NCBI GenBank assembly: GCA_030248135.1
Contig: JASANC010003834.1
Span: 1-32,162 of the forward strand
Reading direction: 5' to 3'
Source of the DNA: Theristus sp. LFF4_11
Taxonomy: Eukaryota; Nematoda; Chromadorea; Monhysterida; Xyalidae
DNA length: 32,162 nt
Shown here in pieces: positions 9,201 to 19,300 of the stretch. The position numbers and the translations under genes were made by a program. Position 1 is the first letter of the stretch. The number at the start of each line of letters is the position of its first letter. Below the pieces are notes generated by a model that did no database searches, had not been told where the DNA came from, and saw only the letters and a program-made list of their open reading frames with translations.

Positions 9201-12200
9201 GCACATCTCTGTATGCCAGAAGTTCAGTGAATTACATTCTATTATTGCACAAAATTTGAAACTGAAACACGCAGACTGGTGAGACACTGAACAATGCTTG
9301 TCGCAAGACACGCACACAACCACACCAGGCGAACATCCGCCAGTACACGCGCGGTGTGCGCCATGTGTCTGTGTATGTATGATTGAGTAACATCAGATTG
9401 TAGTAATCCAGTCTTCAGACTAGGACTTCAGTTCTTCTGCTCCAAACCAGTCAACGGGGCGCAAACCAAGTGCCACAAATTCGCCATTTTCAATTTTTTT
9501 TTCGTTTCAGGCGATTTGCACCGGAAAATCGCGGAGCAACTCGGCGACTGCGTGCGGACGGCGTTCGATTTCGACTTGTACGGCTGGCCGTGTCCGTGCC
9601 CGAGCGAGATGACCGCACAGCTCGGCGACCTGTGTTTGCCGGCGAGTGTCACGCTGAGAATGGTGATGCGCAAGAACAGACGCAATGGGTCGGTCCGAAA
9701 TTGATTGGAATGGTTGTGTTTGGACTGGTGTTTGCAGTGCCAGTAGTGGTGGTGCTGGTGTTGTTTGTTGTTGGCAGAAAAACATTTCTAGCAAGAGCAA
9801 ACATGGATTTTAGCATCGATTGGATCAGCAAAACCGAACTGCACCTTTTCTTTCCTTTTGTGCGGCGAGCTGATTGGTCGCATTTCAAGCTGGGTGCGCT
9901 GATTGGTCTTGCCAGCATGGTTCATCGAATGAGCAATATCCGAGCGAGACGAGAAATAGACGTCGTTATATTTTACAGAACTTGTGAGGTGATGGTGTTC
10001 TCTCTTTGGTGCACACATTTTGTTTTCGTTCCCCAGATCAACACCGGAGAAACTACAAAAGCGCTACTGCATCAACGTGCACTCGGATCGTTTGCCCACG
10101 GCGCAGACCATTCACATGGACGGATCGAAAACAATCGCAGAGGTGCAGTTAAATTGAGTTATCATTGTGTTTAAAACAAACAATAAAACTGCCAACGTTT
10201 CAGATCAAGCAAGCTGTATATTCGTTAACAAACGTTGCGCCTCGTCACCAGCGGTGGATAGGATGGCCAGATGGTTGTTTGGACGATTCGGTATGGGTTT
10301 TTTTTGTTTAGACGATTTTTTTTTGAATTTTTGAAAGAGTCACTGTTACACTGTTACACTGATTGATTGATTGGCGACGAAACTGGATTGCGCAATAGCC
10401 ACTCTGCTGTTTATTCCACAGTTGCTCACAAACAGACCGGCACGGCACCGCGCATGTGCGGCACAGCTTGTGTGTGTTTGCGATTGTACAGCATCAGGCA
10501 TAAAGAATTGTGCAAAAAAATGCACCAGCATGGTGTTTCTGCAGCAAATACTGGCCTGTTGTGACATTATGGAGCCAATTCACGAGTTGACAATCGAAAG
10601 CGCGGAACCTCAGTTCTCAGCTGCTTCGGATGCGGCGACGACGACGACAGAAACGGGCGGATCGAAATCGAGAAGTCGAAATGGAACGAAATCGGCTGTG
10701 AGTTTTTGTGGAAGGGAGGTTTTTTGATGTTGTTGGTCGGTCGATTTGGTCGATTTTGTGGTTGTTTGGTTTGGTGATTGCTTTTTAGGTATTATCCGTT
10801 CTATTCTTTTGGTTCAGCGACTGAATGCATTTGCAGATGTGGAAAGACAATTAATTTCACGCTTGATGCGACAATTCAAAATTGCCATATTGACTGGGTC
10901 GTATGGGGCTCGTACCACTTCCGCAATTTTGAACTGTCGCCTCAAGCATACCCATGGATTTTCGCCGTGCGCGCATTGGGTCGCAGAAGGAAGATAAAAG
11001 AAGAAGTTTCGACATTTTTTACTCAATCAAACCTGAGTCCTGCCTGCCTGACTCCTAAGACTGAGCAAAACAGAAAACTCAAAAGTCGCAACCGCAATTC
11101 AGCAAAGCTCCGTCTCCGAAGAGCCGGACGACGAGATGCTGGAGGACGCGGTTGAAATGATGGGGCCTGCGTTAGGCGACGACGACGACGACCTGGACGT
11201 GGCGACGGCACGACAGGCGGAGCCAGCGGCTGTCAGCAGCAATCGGCTGCCGCTGATCCCGGAGGACTGCGGCTCCGTGCCGGACGCGCTGCAGAATTTT
11301 GCGCAGGTGTTCGAGTCGCGGTGAGTGGCATTGGTTTTTAGTAATAATAGGCTTAGCCTAGGAAATTCTACTTAAACGGATGATGCAAAATGCTGGTGGA
11401 TGTGAGAATGGGCTGCTAAGACTGTGTGTCAGGTTCAGCCATGTGGCTGTTTTATTTTTTTCGATTCCTCTGAAGAGCGTGATGAAATTTTGATGGTCGT
11501 CAGTTGTTGCTTTTTTGCATTTTGCGTCACCCACTGCACAGCGCGTCGACTGCAGTGCAGTCTGACCTAGGTTGGCCAGAAAACGTTGCGTTTGCCCACA
11601 AAGCCGTGTCGTTTCAGTTGCACTGCAATGATTCCAATTCAAACTCGCCCGTTTTTGCAGTCACGGCGGCCTGCACCCGCACTTCTACCTCGGCAGCCTC
11701 GAGGACGCGCTGCTGCAGGCGCTGGAGATGCCGATCGCCACCGACCGACGTCCGCTCGCGATCTACCTGCACGACGACGAGAGCATCGCCTCCAATGTGT
11801 TCTGTCAACAGGTGCCTTGGTGTTAGAGCTGATGAAATTAGACTCCTCCAGTCGCTTGCCAGTTCATTCGGACAATACCAAACGTACAAACAACACTCCA
11901 CACGCAATCACACGAATCACAGCCTTATATAGCGCCACTATCGACTTTTGTTTTAGTTTTTGGTTTTATTATTTGAATTGTGAACTGAATGCACGAAGAC
12001 GTTGATCTGAAAAAACAAACAAACCAAGCACACCAATTCAATAGCGATTTCGTGAATCCGAATGCAACAAACACTGGTGGAATCGGTGAATGGACAACCA
12101 ATTTATTACGTTCCGTGATCCGATACCGACGCGATCTTGCTGCAGGTCTTTCGTGATCGTCAAAGAGAGAATCATTAGAAAGTGAATGAAAATTGGAGAA

Positions 12201-14758
12201 AGAAGCGTCGAAGCAGACGTTTGCGCTTTTCGTTGCAATCCAACTCTTCTGCAGCAGGATCGTGTCAAGACCAAACACCACAGTGGATGCTGCACCCAGT
12301 CTTCCATTTTTGTCCAGTTTTCCTGCATTGTCTCACGTTTCAGGTGCTTTGTTCGCCCGAGATTGTCCAGTTGCTCAACGGTCAGTTCGTCACGTGGCCT
12401 TGGGACATGACACTGCCAACGAATCGACATCAGTGCGTTTGCGTTCCGTTTTCTCACCGGGCGAATTATCAACTTGCGTTAAAATACAGTCGTTCAATAG
12501 ACATCAATCAATCAATCGGTGGAATTCATTTTCTGCCGCAAATGACATTTGCTGTGGAGTGAGGCCATGGTAATGGGCTGTTATTGTGAAATTGTATGCA
12601 CGTTTTGCAGATTTATCCGGTGGGCGCGCACTCTGTTCGGCGACCAAGTTGATATGCTGAATCGGATACCGACCGAGCAGTACCCGTTGTTGATTATTTT
12701 CGGCAAGGAAAGGGCACAGCCGCAGTTGATACAGATCATTAGGGGTAAACTGAATGTTTTTTGTTGCGAATCGATAACGATTTCATTATTCAAAAACTTC
12801 ACAGTGAAAACAACGGTGGAGCTCTTCGTACAATTGCAATGTCCGTGTCTGAAAACTGGACGGACACGGTCACAAACGAACCCATTGGCTCATAAAGCAG
12901 TTGGCTGCCAGTGTGTTTGCGTGTTGGGCTGTGCGGCATTTACAGAAAATGTTGTTCCTCATCATTCGATTCGATCTTTAGATGAGGACGTCAGGAATGG
13001 CATAACGATTTTCGACTGTACTGTTTTGACAACTGTTTTGTCGGCTTTGTCTCCGCCACGGAATAGACACACGAAGCATGAAAATTGAAATACGTCAAAA
13101 ACATCCAATTTTGTGTCAGGCACGACGCCAAGCGGCGAGGTGATGACGAGCTTACTGGCGGCTGTTGGCACTTTCCATGAAATGGTCACGAACGCCGTCA
13201 ACGAAGAGGTAAAACGACCGAGTCCTTGTCTGAAAACCGTGCCGCACGTGCAGTGCATTGCGTGTGCCAGTGCTTCAAAGTCCACAACGTTCTTCAGCGC
13301 ACGGCACGCGTCATGCGAGTACATGCTTTCGTGCAGTGTGCTGTGCCAGTGTGTTTGTTTTGCTGAGCGACATGACATCATTTCCAAATTCGCATTACAA
13401 GAAATTCCTGCAACATTTCACCGTTGTTTTCATTTCAGCGTGAACGCACACAACGCGAGCAGTTCCGCCAGGAGCAGGAAGACGCGTACAACATGGCGTT
13501 GGCGGCGGACAGAGCGAAACAAGAGGAACGGGACAGACAGATCAAACAGGAATTACAGCAGGAAGAGCAACGCGTCATTGAACAGCGACGTGCCGAGGTT
13601 GGACGACTATTGACCTTTTTTGGCAGATTCGTTTATGTTTTTTTTGTGTTGTAGGGGAGAGCACATGCTCTGATCATTTGGAAATCTGGAGGGCAGCAGG
13701 CTGCGGTGGATTTTTGGAGAATGATGGACGTCTACTGAAAATTGTGAGCAGTCGGGCTGATTTGCTGCGTTTCCAGTTCGGCTCGCTGATTGGTCACGTT
13801 CAGGTCGATGCAGCCAATCAGATTCAAGTGCCTCAATGCCGTTAAGTTATCGTAACGGTTTTGCCGAGAAAAACGTGGCGTTTTGAGAATATTGTGCATC
13901 TAAAAGCAAAAAACGATCGAAAAACCTCCTGCATTCGCGTCTTTTCGCAGACGGAGCGTATCGCGCTGGCGGCCAGTTTGCCAGACGAGCCGGCAGAGGG
14001 CGCTGCGGGCGCCATGGTCGTTCGCCTGCGCACGCCCGACGGGCAGACGGTGGAGCGACGTTTCGTGCACAGCGACCAAATGAAGCATCTCGTCGTTTGG
14101 GCCGCCAGTCTCGGCTACAACACGCACGACTACAAACTGCTCACGTCCGATCGACCGAAACCGCGCGATGTTAGTGCCATAATAGCGGGCAGGTTTGAGT
14201 CATTCACGATGGCGCAGTGGTTCGGCGCCTTGGACTGTCCGAGTTCGATTCTCGCTTTACGTGACCTTGCCTCGGTGTAGTTTGGGTTTAGGTGACCAGG
14301 TTAAATGTAGGTGCGTAATTCAGCAATTCCAATGAGCAGTTGTTGTTGTTGTTCATTGCCGCCCACTGTGGAATGGTGTGGAACCAACAAGCATCATTCA
14401 TGAAGCAGTTTTCAGTGTTCTAACACACAGAAATGCGTCACTAAATGCTGTTTCATGAATGCAAGGCGCTTTAGCGTTTTCCTCGGCTGCACGTGGACCA
14501 ATGCGACTGCCCGCTCGGACGATGGTGCACTGCAGCCTAATAAGCAGTCGATGCAACACAAGCCACCTGCAGTCGATTCCTACTCTTTCCTCGAAAATCC
14601 TTCAACACCCTAGCTCTAACTCCCGTTGGTTTCACGCGGTTATCACGAACATTTTCATCTATTTTGCATTTTTGCAGCTTGGCTCCATGGATTTGACGAA
14701 GTCGTGCGCGGAGCACGGCATACCGACACGCGAGCGAATCACAATTGAACTGAAATGA
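6220..14758 (+). CDS. FAF1: FAS-associated factor 1 (FAF1), UBA-UBL-UBL-UAS-UBX p97 cofactor
   Basis: Seventeen exons join in phase to 761 aa: 6220-6258, 6366-6458, 6840-7054, 7317-7483, 7782-7889, 9511-9688, 10037-10142, 10204-10290, 10545-10697, 11103-11320, 11661-11811, 12344-12432, 12611-12744, 13120-13208, 13439-13597, 13951-14169, 14678-14758. Domains: UBA (5-44, with ESSNWDLNSAVDGAL), a disordered S/A/G linker, UBL1 (about 183-262), UBL2 (about 273-350, KRYCINVHS to HELTIE), an acidic linker (LGDDDDD), the thioredoxin-like UAS domain (about 440-608, with FYLGSLEDAL and IYLHDDES), a charged coiled coil (about 610-665) and a C-terminal UBX (about 683-761, VRLRTPDGQTVERRF). Known FAF1 proteins bring ubiquitinated clients to the p97/VCP-UFD1-NPL4 unfoldase in cytosol and nucleus. 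It is longer than human FAF1 (650 aa), mostly in linkers. The start has a good context (accatcATGG). The least certain splices are the exon-5 acceptor and the weak GTCGGT donor of exon 6. The UBX FPR loop is altered (see findings). Confidence 0.93.
6586..6666. repeat. 27-bp minisatellite, three copies
   Basis: Three head-to-tail copies of a 27-bp unit beginning GGATGTTTCCATTC and ending in TACACC or TCCACC lie in FAF1 intron 2, with only a few substitutions between copies. The unit is a multiple of three, so a minus-strand frame reads a repeated FGMETSG, but nothing suggests this is translated. Confidence 0.8.
7974..8018. repeat. Dispersed CTGATTGGCTGC element
   Basis: CTGATTGGCTGC followed by TGAGCTGG and, further on, GCGAATCAGCG forms an imperfect foldback in FAF1 intron 5. 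The same order of motifs appears at 19374-19442 in a P450 intron, so these look like copies of one short element. Confidence 0.5.
8091..9211. mobile_element. Non-autonomous hAT-type transposon (1121 bp) in FAF1 intron 5
   Basis: The ends are CAGAGGTGTGCACG and, read from the right, CAGAGATGTGCACG: one mismatch in 14 bp, matching the CAGNGNTG-type ends of hAT elements. The element is bounded by a perfect 8-bp direct repeat, TATGCCAG (8083-8090 and 9212-9219), the size of a hAT target duplication. An imperfect subterminal inversion with GGTACCGG and GCGCGACG extends the ends. The interior has no transposase frame but has duplicated internal blocks: GCGCAGCGCGATTTCAAATA at about 8200 and 8818, and TTTGTCTCTT...GAGGCGCTGCGCGAC at about 8926 and 9100. 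Confidence 0.88.
14384..14464. repeat. Short MITE-like foldback (CATTCATGAAGCA ends)
   Basis: CATTCATGAAGCA at the left is mirrored by TGCTGTTTCATGAATG at the right, around a core with GCGTCACTAAA, in the last FAF1 intron. A related copy with CATTCATGAAGCAT and TTTAGTGACCGCG lies at about 19254-19330, and a half copy (GTTTCATGAATGCAGC) at about 20684-20699. Confidence 0.55.
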
Positions 14759-16301
14759 GATTGCTTCAAAAAAAACAAATTGAGATTCGTGCCAGCACAG
14801 CACAATTCAGCTCTAGGCACTGTTTCGTCATTTTTCCTCGTTTGCAAAATGATTTTTTTCGTGTAAGTTCAGAATTACATCCGTGCAAGTTTCCGAACTT
14901 TTGTGTCGGAATCCATTCTCAAATCATCCGGTGCATTAAATCCCCGGTACCTACCATGGCCTGGTTCTGATTAAAACATCCCCAGCAGAAGTTGCCACAT
15001 AACTTCACGAACCCGTTCTATGGTACACCACTACGTCGCGCGGGGTTCAGTACAGATCGTGTCGAGACCCAGCCCAATATCGTCTGCTACTGGATCATAG
15101 AGCCGTTTTTTGAGTTTGGATTCTGAACAACACTCAACTCCCTCGGTGCTCTGATGTTCCGTGATTGTTGTTATTTGAAACAGTCGATTTTTGATTTTGT
15201 AGAAATGATTGAGCTTTTCTGGATTTATATGATTTCTTTGGAATTTGACTGAATTTTTGCAATCGTTTTTTTGGGAAATGAATTTTTCTTTTTTTGTTTT
15301 GTTTTTTTCAGCAGTTTCGTGCTATTAACGAAAGAGTGGAGTTGAACTGACAAAGTGTCATTTTTGTGAAACAGGCGCGTCTGATGATTTCGTGTTGCTA
15401 ATTGAGCTAATCTATCATATACAACCACCAAAAATCCTATACAATTTTGTTTGTTGTTTAAATGATTGGCTGCTGCATCATGCTGATGCACGTGACTGAA
15501 TAGGCCAATCAACAGGCTACATACACCCCAACGATCTATTTGTTTGCATTTTGTTTTCTTGTGATAACAAAGACGTGTACCATATTTTGTGTCAGCGTCC
15601 ACTGAAACTTTTGAAATGAACTGTAAGTTTCGGCTATGAAAAATCCTGTTTCGGATCAATAATTCTGATTTTACGAACAATTTTTAGTTTATCAGAACCT
15701 TTCAAAGAGAGAGACGACGAAATTCAGAACTTTTTTCAAAACCATAACTTTCTAAAAAAATATGCCGGAGGCACGTTGGTGTGTGTCTGTCCTGTCTGGA
15801 TTTGAAAAACATCAGTTACCCTTAAAACGCCCAGAAAACTAAACTTACTGGTTTTGAATTTCGGACGAAAATTACTAGTTTTCATTTTCATGATCGCACA
15901 TGTGTGCTTATGTTTCCGGAGTTCCGTTTTTTTACATGAATCTTTGCTGTAGGTTTTTCTCATTTGATTTTTTTTGTTTGATCACAATTAAAGAACTGGT
16001 GATTTTGTGATGTCATTGCATTACGTCCTATGTCTGAAAGCCTTCATCTGTGTTATATTTGATCGATGTAACAAAAAATAAATAAAGATTCAGTTTGTTT
16101 GTGATTGATGTTTTTGCACGTTTGCTCGGTATGTTTGTTGCAACGACAACAAAGTATCGTTTTTTTTTCTTAACAATTTGGCTGCGCTTTGTTTGCATTC
16201 GAGCAGCTGATTAGCAGCATTTGTAGCCAGGCAAGTTGATTGACCATACCATCCAGCCAATACAGCGTAACGTTTTCTCCAAAATTTCAGAATTACAAAA
16301 A
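14759..16301. other. Intergenic region FAF1-P450
   Basis: About 1.5 kb of mostly AT-rich sequence. It should hold the FAF1 3' UTR and the P450 promoter. Overlapping AATAAA signals occur at 16077-16086, but they lie 1.3 kb beyond the FAF1 stop, so their role is uncertain. GATTGGC-type motifs occur near 15463 and 15506. I see no gene here. Confidence 0.6.
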
Positions 16302-19300
16302 ATGCTCTGTGCTCAATGCACAAGACGGGCATCGTTGTTCGGGGCTGGTCGCCGTGTGAGCTCCGCAGGAGCTTTGGCGCACTCAGGTACAACGGAGACC
16401 TCGGGTTCAAGTACTGGCACTGGTTGCGGTGCCTTTGAGAGCGCGCGTCCATTCCACGAGATACCACGCGTGAAGCAGTGGCCGTTCGTTGGTAGTCTGC
16501 CGTTGTATCGGTTCGGTTAGTTTTGGTTCGGTTTTAATTATTATCGATTAACATAACCCGTTTGTGAGCAAAACAAGACTATGGAGGTGTGACCAAAGCG
16601 GAGTTCTGTTTCGCGGTTTTTTTTCAGCGACAATCGTTTCGTGCAATTGGTAGCCAGCTGATTGTAAAGTGAAAAGAACGCGCTGATTAGCGCTTGGGTT
16701 GCCTGACATCTCGCAGCTAATTTTTGAACACAGTGACTGTCTGTGTGGTCTCAGGGACACATAGATCGCACGCGCGCGAGTGATCCAAGTCCCTGAAACA
16801 CGACGACGACAGTCTCGTTTGACGACTTTGAATTGCCGCATGCAACAGTGAAAAAAACATTTCGTCGCCTGGAATGCAGTGAGTCGTAGAACCGAAAAGT
16901 TTGACTCCTCTGTCAAAATGTCTCATTTTCCGGTCCGTATTCCATCAAACGGTACGCGCACGCACTGGAAGACATCCGAACGAAATACGGCCCACTAGTA
17001 GCCGAGAACCGCGGCTGGGCCCGCGAGACGACGTTGCACGTTTTCGAGCCGGAGGATGCGCGCGTGGTTTTTGCGAATGAGGGTGCCCACCCGCGTATCA
17101 TCCCGCTGCAGGAGACGGCGCTGCTCTACCGCAAAATGAGACAGTTCAGCCTTGGATTGGGCAACATGTGAGTGCGCTTTGGAAGTCTTTTCATTTTTAG
17201 TTTTTTTGCATGTCTTTTTATCTGTCTAAATGTACTGTTTATGGGTATCCGTGCCAGATGCTCTTCATACAGTTTTGTCGGAGTTTCCTGCTTTTCGCGT
17301 GATAAAATAGATGGATGGAGGGGGTTTTCTGTTGCTGTACAAAGTTACAATGTACAAAATTATAAATACCGGTGCAGTGTGGTTTTTGATTTCTCATGTG
17401 TTGCTTTTGGCGCGGCATGTTTCTTCTTCTATTATTGTTTTTTATCTATGATGTATGGGCAGCTAACCGTGTCCCAAAATGCCTGTCCTGAGTGGGCCAG
17501 TCAAAGTTAGCATGCTCCTCTTTTGCCAGGAACGGCGAAGAGTGGTATCGACTCCGATCGGCCGTGCAGCACGCGATGATGCGCCCGCAGGCGGTGCGAC
17601 AGTATTTCCCGCTCGTTAATCAGGTTGATGTTCAGTTGGTTTTATTGTTTTCACGAGTGTTTGTGCTGATCTTTTTTGTTTTCGAAACGCCATGTTTTGT
17701 TGGTTTTTTATTTGGTTAGAGTTCATAGTTTTCGGCAATATAGTCAATTAACTTTTTGTTAGGATTGTGTAATTTTGTGCACTTTGTGTACCTGCTACAC
17801 CTGCAGTGCTTCAAACAGGTGATCTAATTGGCACATACGTCATTGATGAGACCTCCTCTTTTTCTGCATGTGATTTGTTATGAGCCAAACTGAAATGGCG
17901 GAGAAACTTTCACAAAAACCGTTGATTTGACATGAGGATTTGCTTCTTTTCTCAGGTTGCCATCGATTTAGCAGACCGCATCGAGTCTGTTCGCCAGTCG
18001 AACGCTGGCGGCTTAGTGGTCGGCTTTCGCAAGTTGATCTCGCGATGGAGCTTGGAAAGTTTGTTGGTTTGTCAGCTGATGTCATGAAAAAAAACTGTCT
18101 CTGCATTCAAGTCATATGCAGTCTTGCTGCAAAAGTCTTCTGCAAGTTCATGAATACATTTTGATGTTCATCCACGCGTGACGAAGCATCCTTCACGTAA
18201 TCTATGAGGCTTACTCCACTGCTCATTCGTGAAGCAAAGGAAGCAGCAATCCTTCACTTCACTTCACTTCACTTCACTTTTTTCACTGTACGTGTTCTTA
18301 GAGTACGTTCATGTTTCTCAGCAGGAGTTCATGTTTCTCTTCTGTGGCAGCAGAAGCTGTGTTGACATGAAGCATATCCATCATGCTTGCTTGCATTAGC
18401 TTCACATTTTTCGCATCCCATTTCCAGCGTCCGGTCTGCTTGTTTTCGAAAAACGACTCGGTGCTCTGTCGAACGATGCCGCTCGAATCGCGTGGGCGAC
18501 CGCAATGTTGGCCTCGAATGAGGAGATGTTTAAAATTTCCGGCGAACTGAAATTTGCGCTGCCGTTTTTCCGATATTTCCCGACACCCCGCTGGCGGAAA
18601 CTGGTCAAATCGGAGGACTTGTTCTATCGGTATAGAAGAAATGATGTTAAATTTGTGCACTTGTTTTTTAAAGTAAAAAAACAGGGTTGTATAGAAGTTG
18701 TTTTTTTATTTCGTGTTTTTGGGGTGTCATTTGATGAAATAACCGACCATCAATATTCTCCGACCGGACATATTCCGCACGTGATTTTCTCTCTTCACTT
18801 CAGGATATCGCTGTGTAGTATAGTGTTCTTTGCGCCTTTTGTATTGTTGACCAATCAGTGAATCGCTATTCAAATCGCCAATAGATGTGCGCTGCATTTA
18901 TGAAAAAAATTCCAGAGAAGCCCGCCAGCTGATAAAAGAAGCGGTCGATCGTCTTCGGATCAACAAAGATGCAACAACGAAAATTGACGACAGTGAAACG
19001 GAAAGACACGATCAGCAACGTGAAAATCTGAAATTCATGGGCTATCTGGCGAACCGTGACGAGCTGTCGAAAGAGGATGTGACCATAATTGCGTTCTCGT
19101 TATTTGGCGATGGATTGAACACGGTTCGGCAGTTGCTAAGAGTCTGGTGGTGTTTCTGATAAAATCTAAAAGTTTATACGTTTTTTTTGGTAGAAACTAA
19201 GATTTCTTGGCGCAAGGGCATTCAAAACGACCACAGTCGAACTGTAACGGTGCATTCATGAAGCATTATTTAGTGACCGCGTAGCCATGCTTTAACACAG

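Noticed and set aside
9470..10174. 234-residue plus-strand open frame
   Set aside because: It runs through FAF1 exons 6 and 7 in the wrong frame and through the intron between them. The UBL1 and UBL2 frames are clear and phase-consistent.
12549..13088. 179-residue plus-strand open frame
   Set aside because: It shares the UAS frame only in exon 13 (12611-12744); the rest is intron read-through before exon 14.
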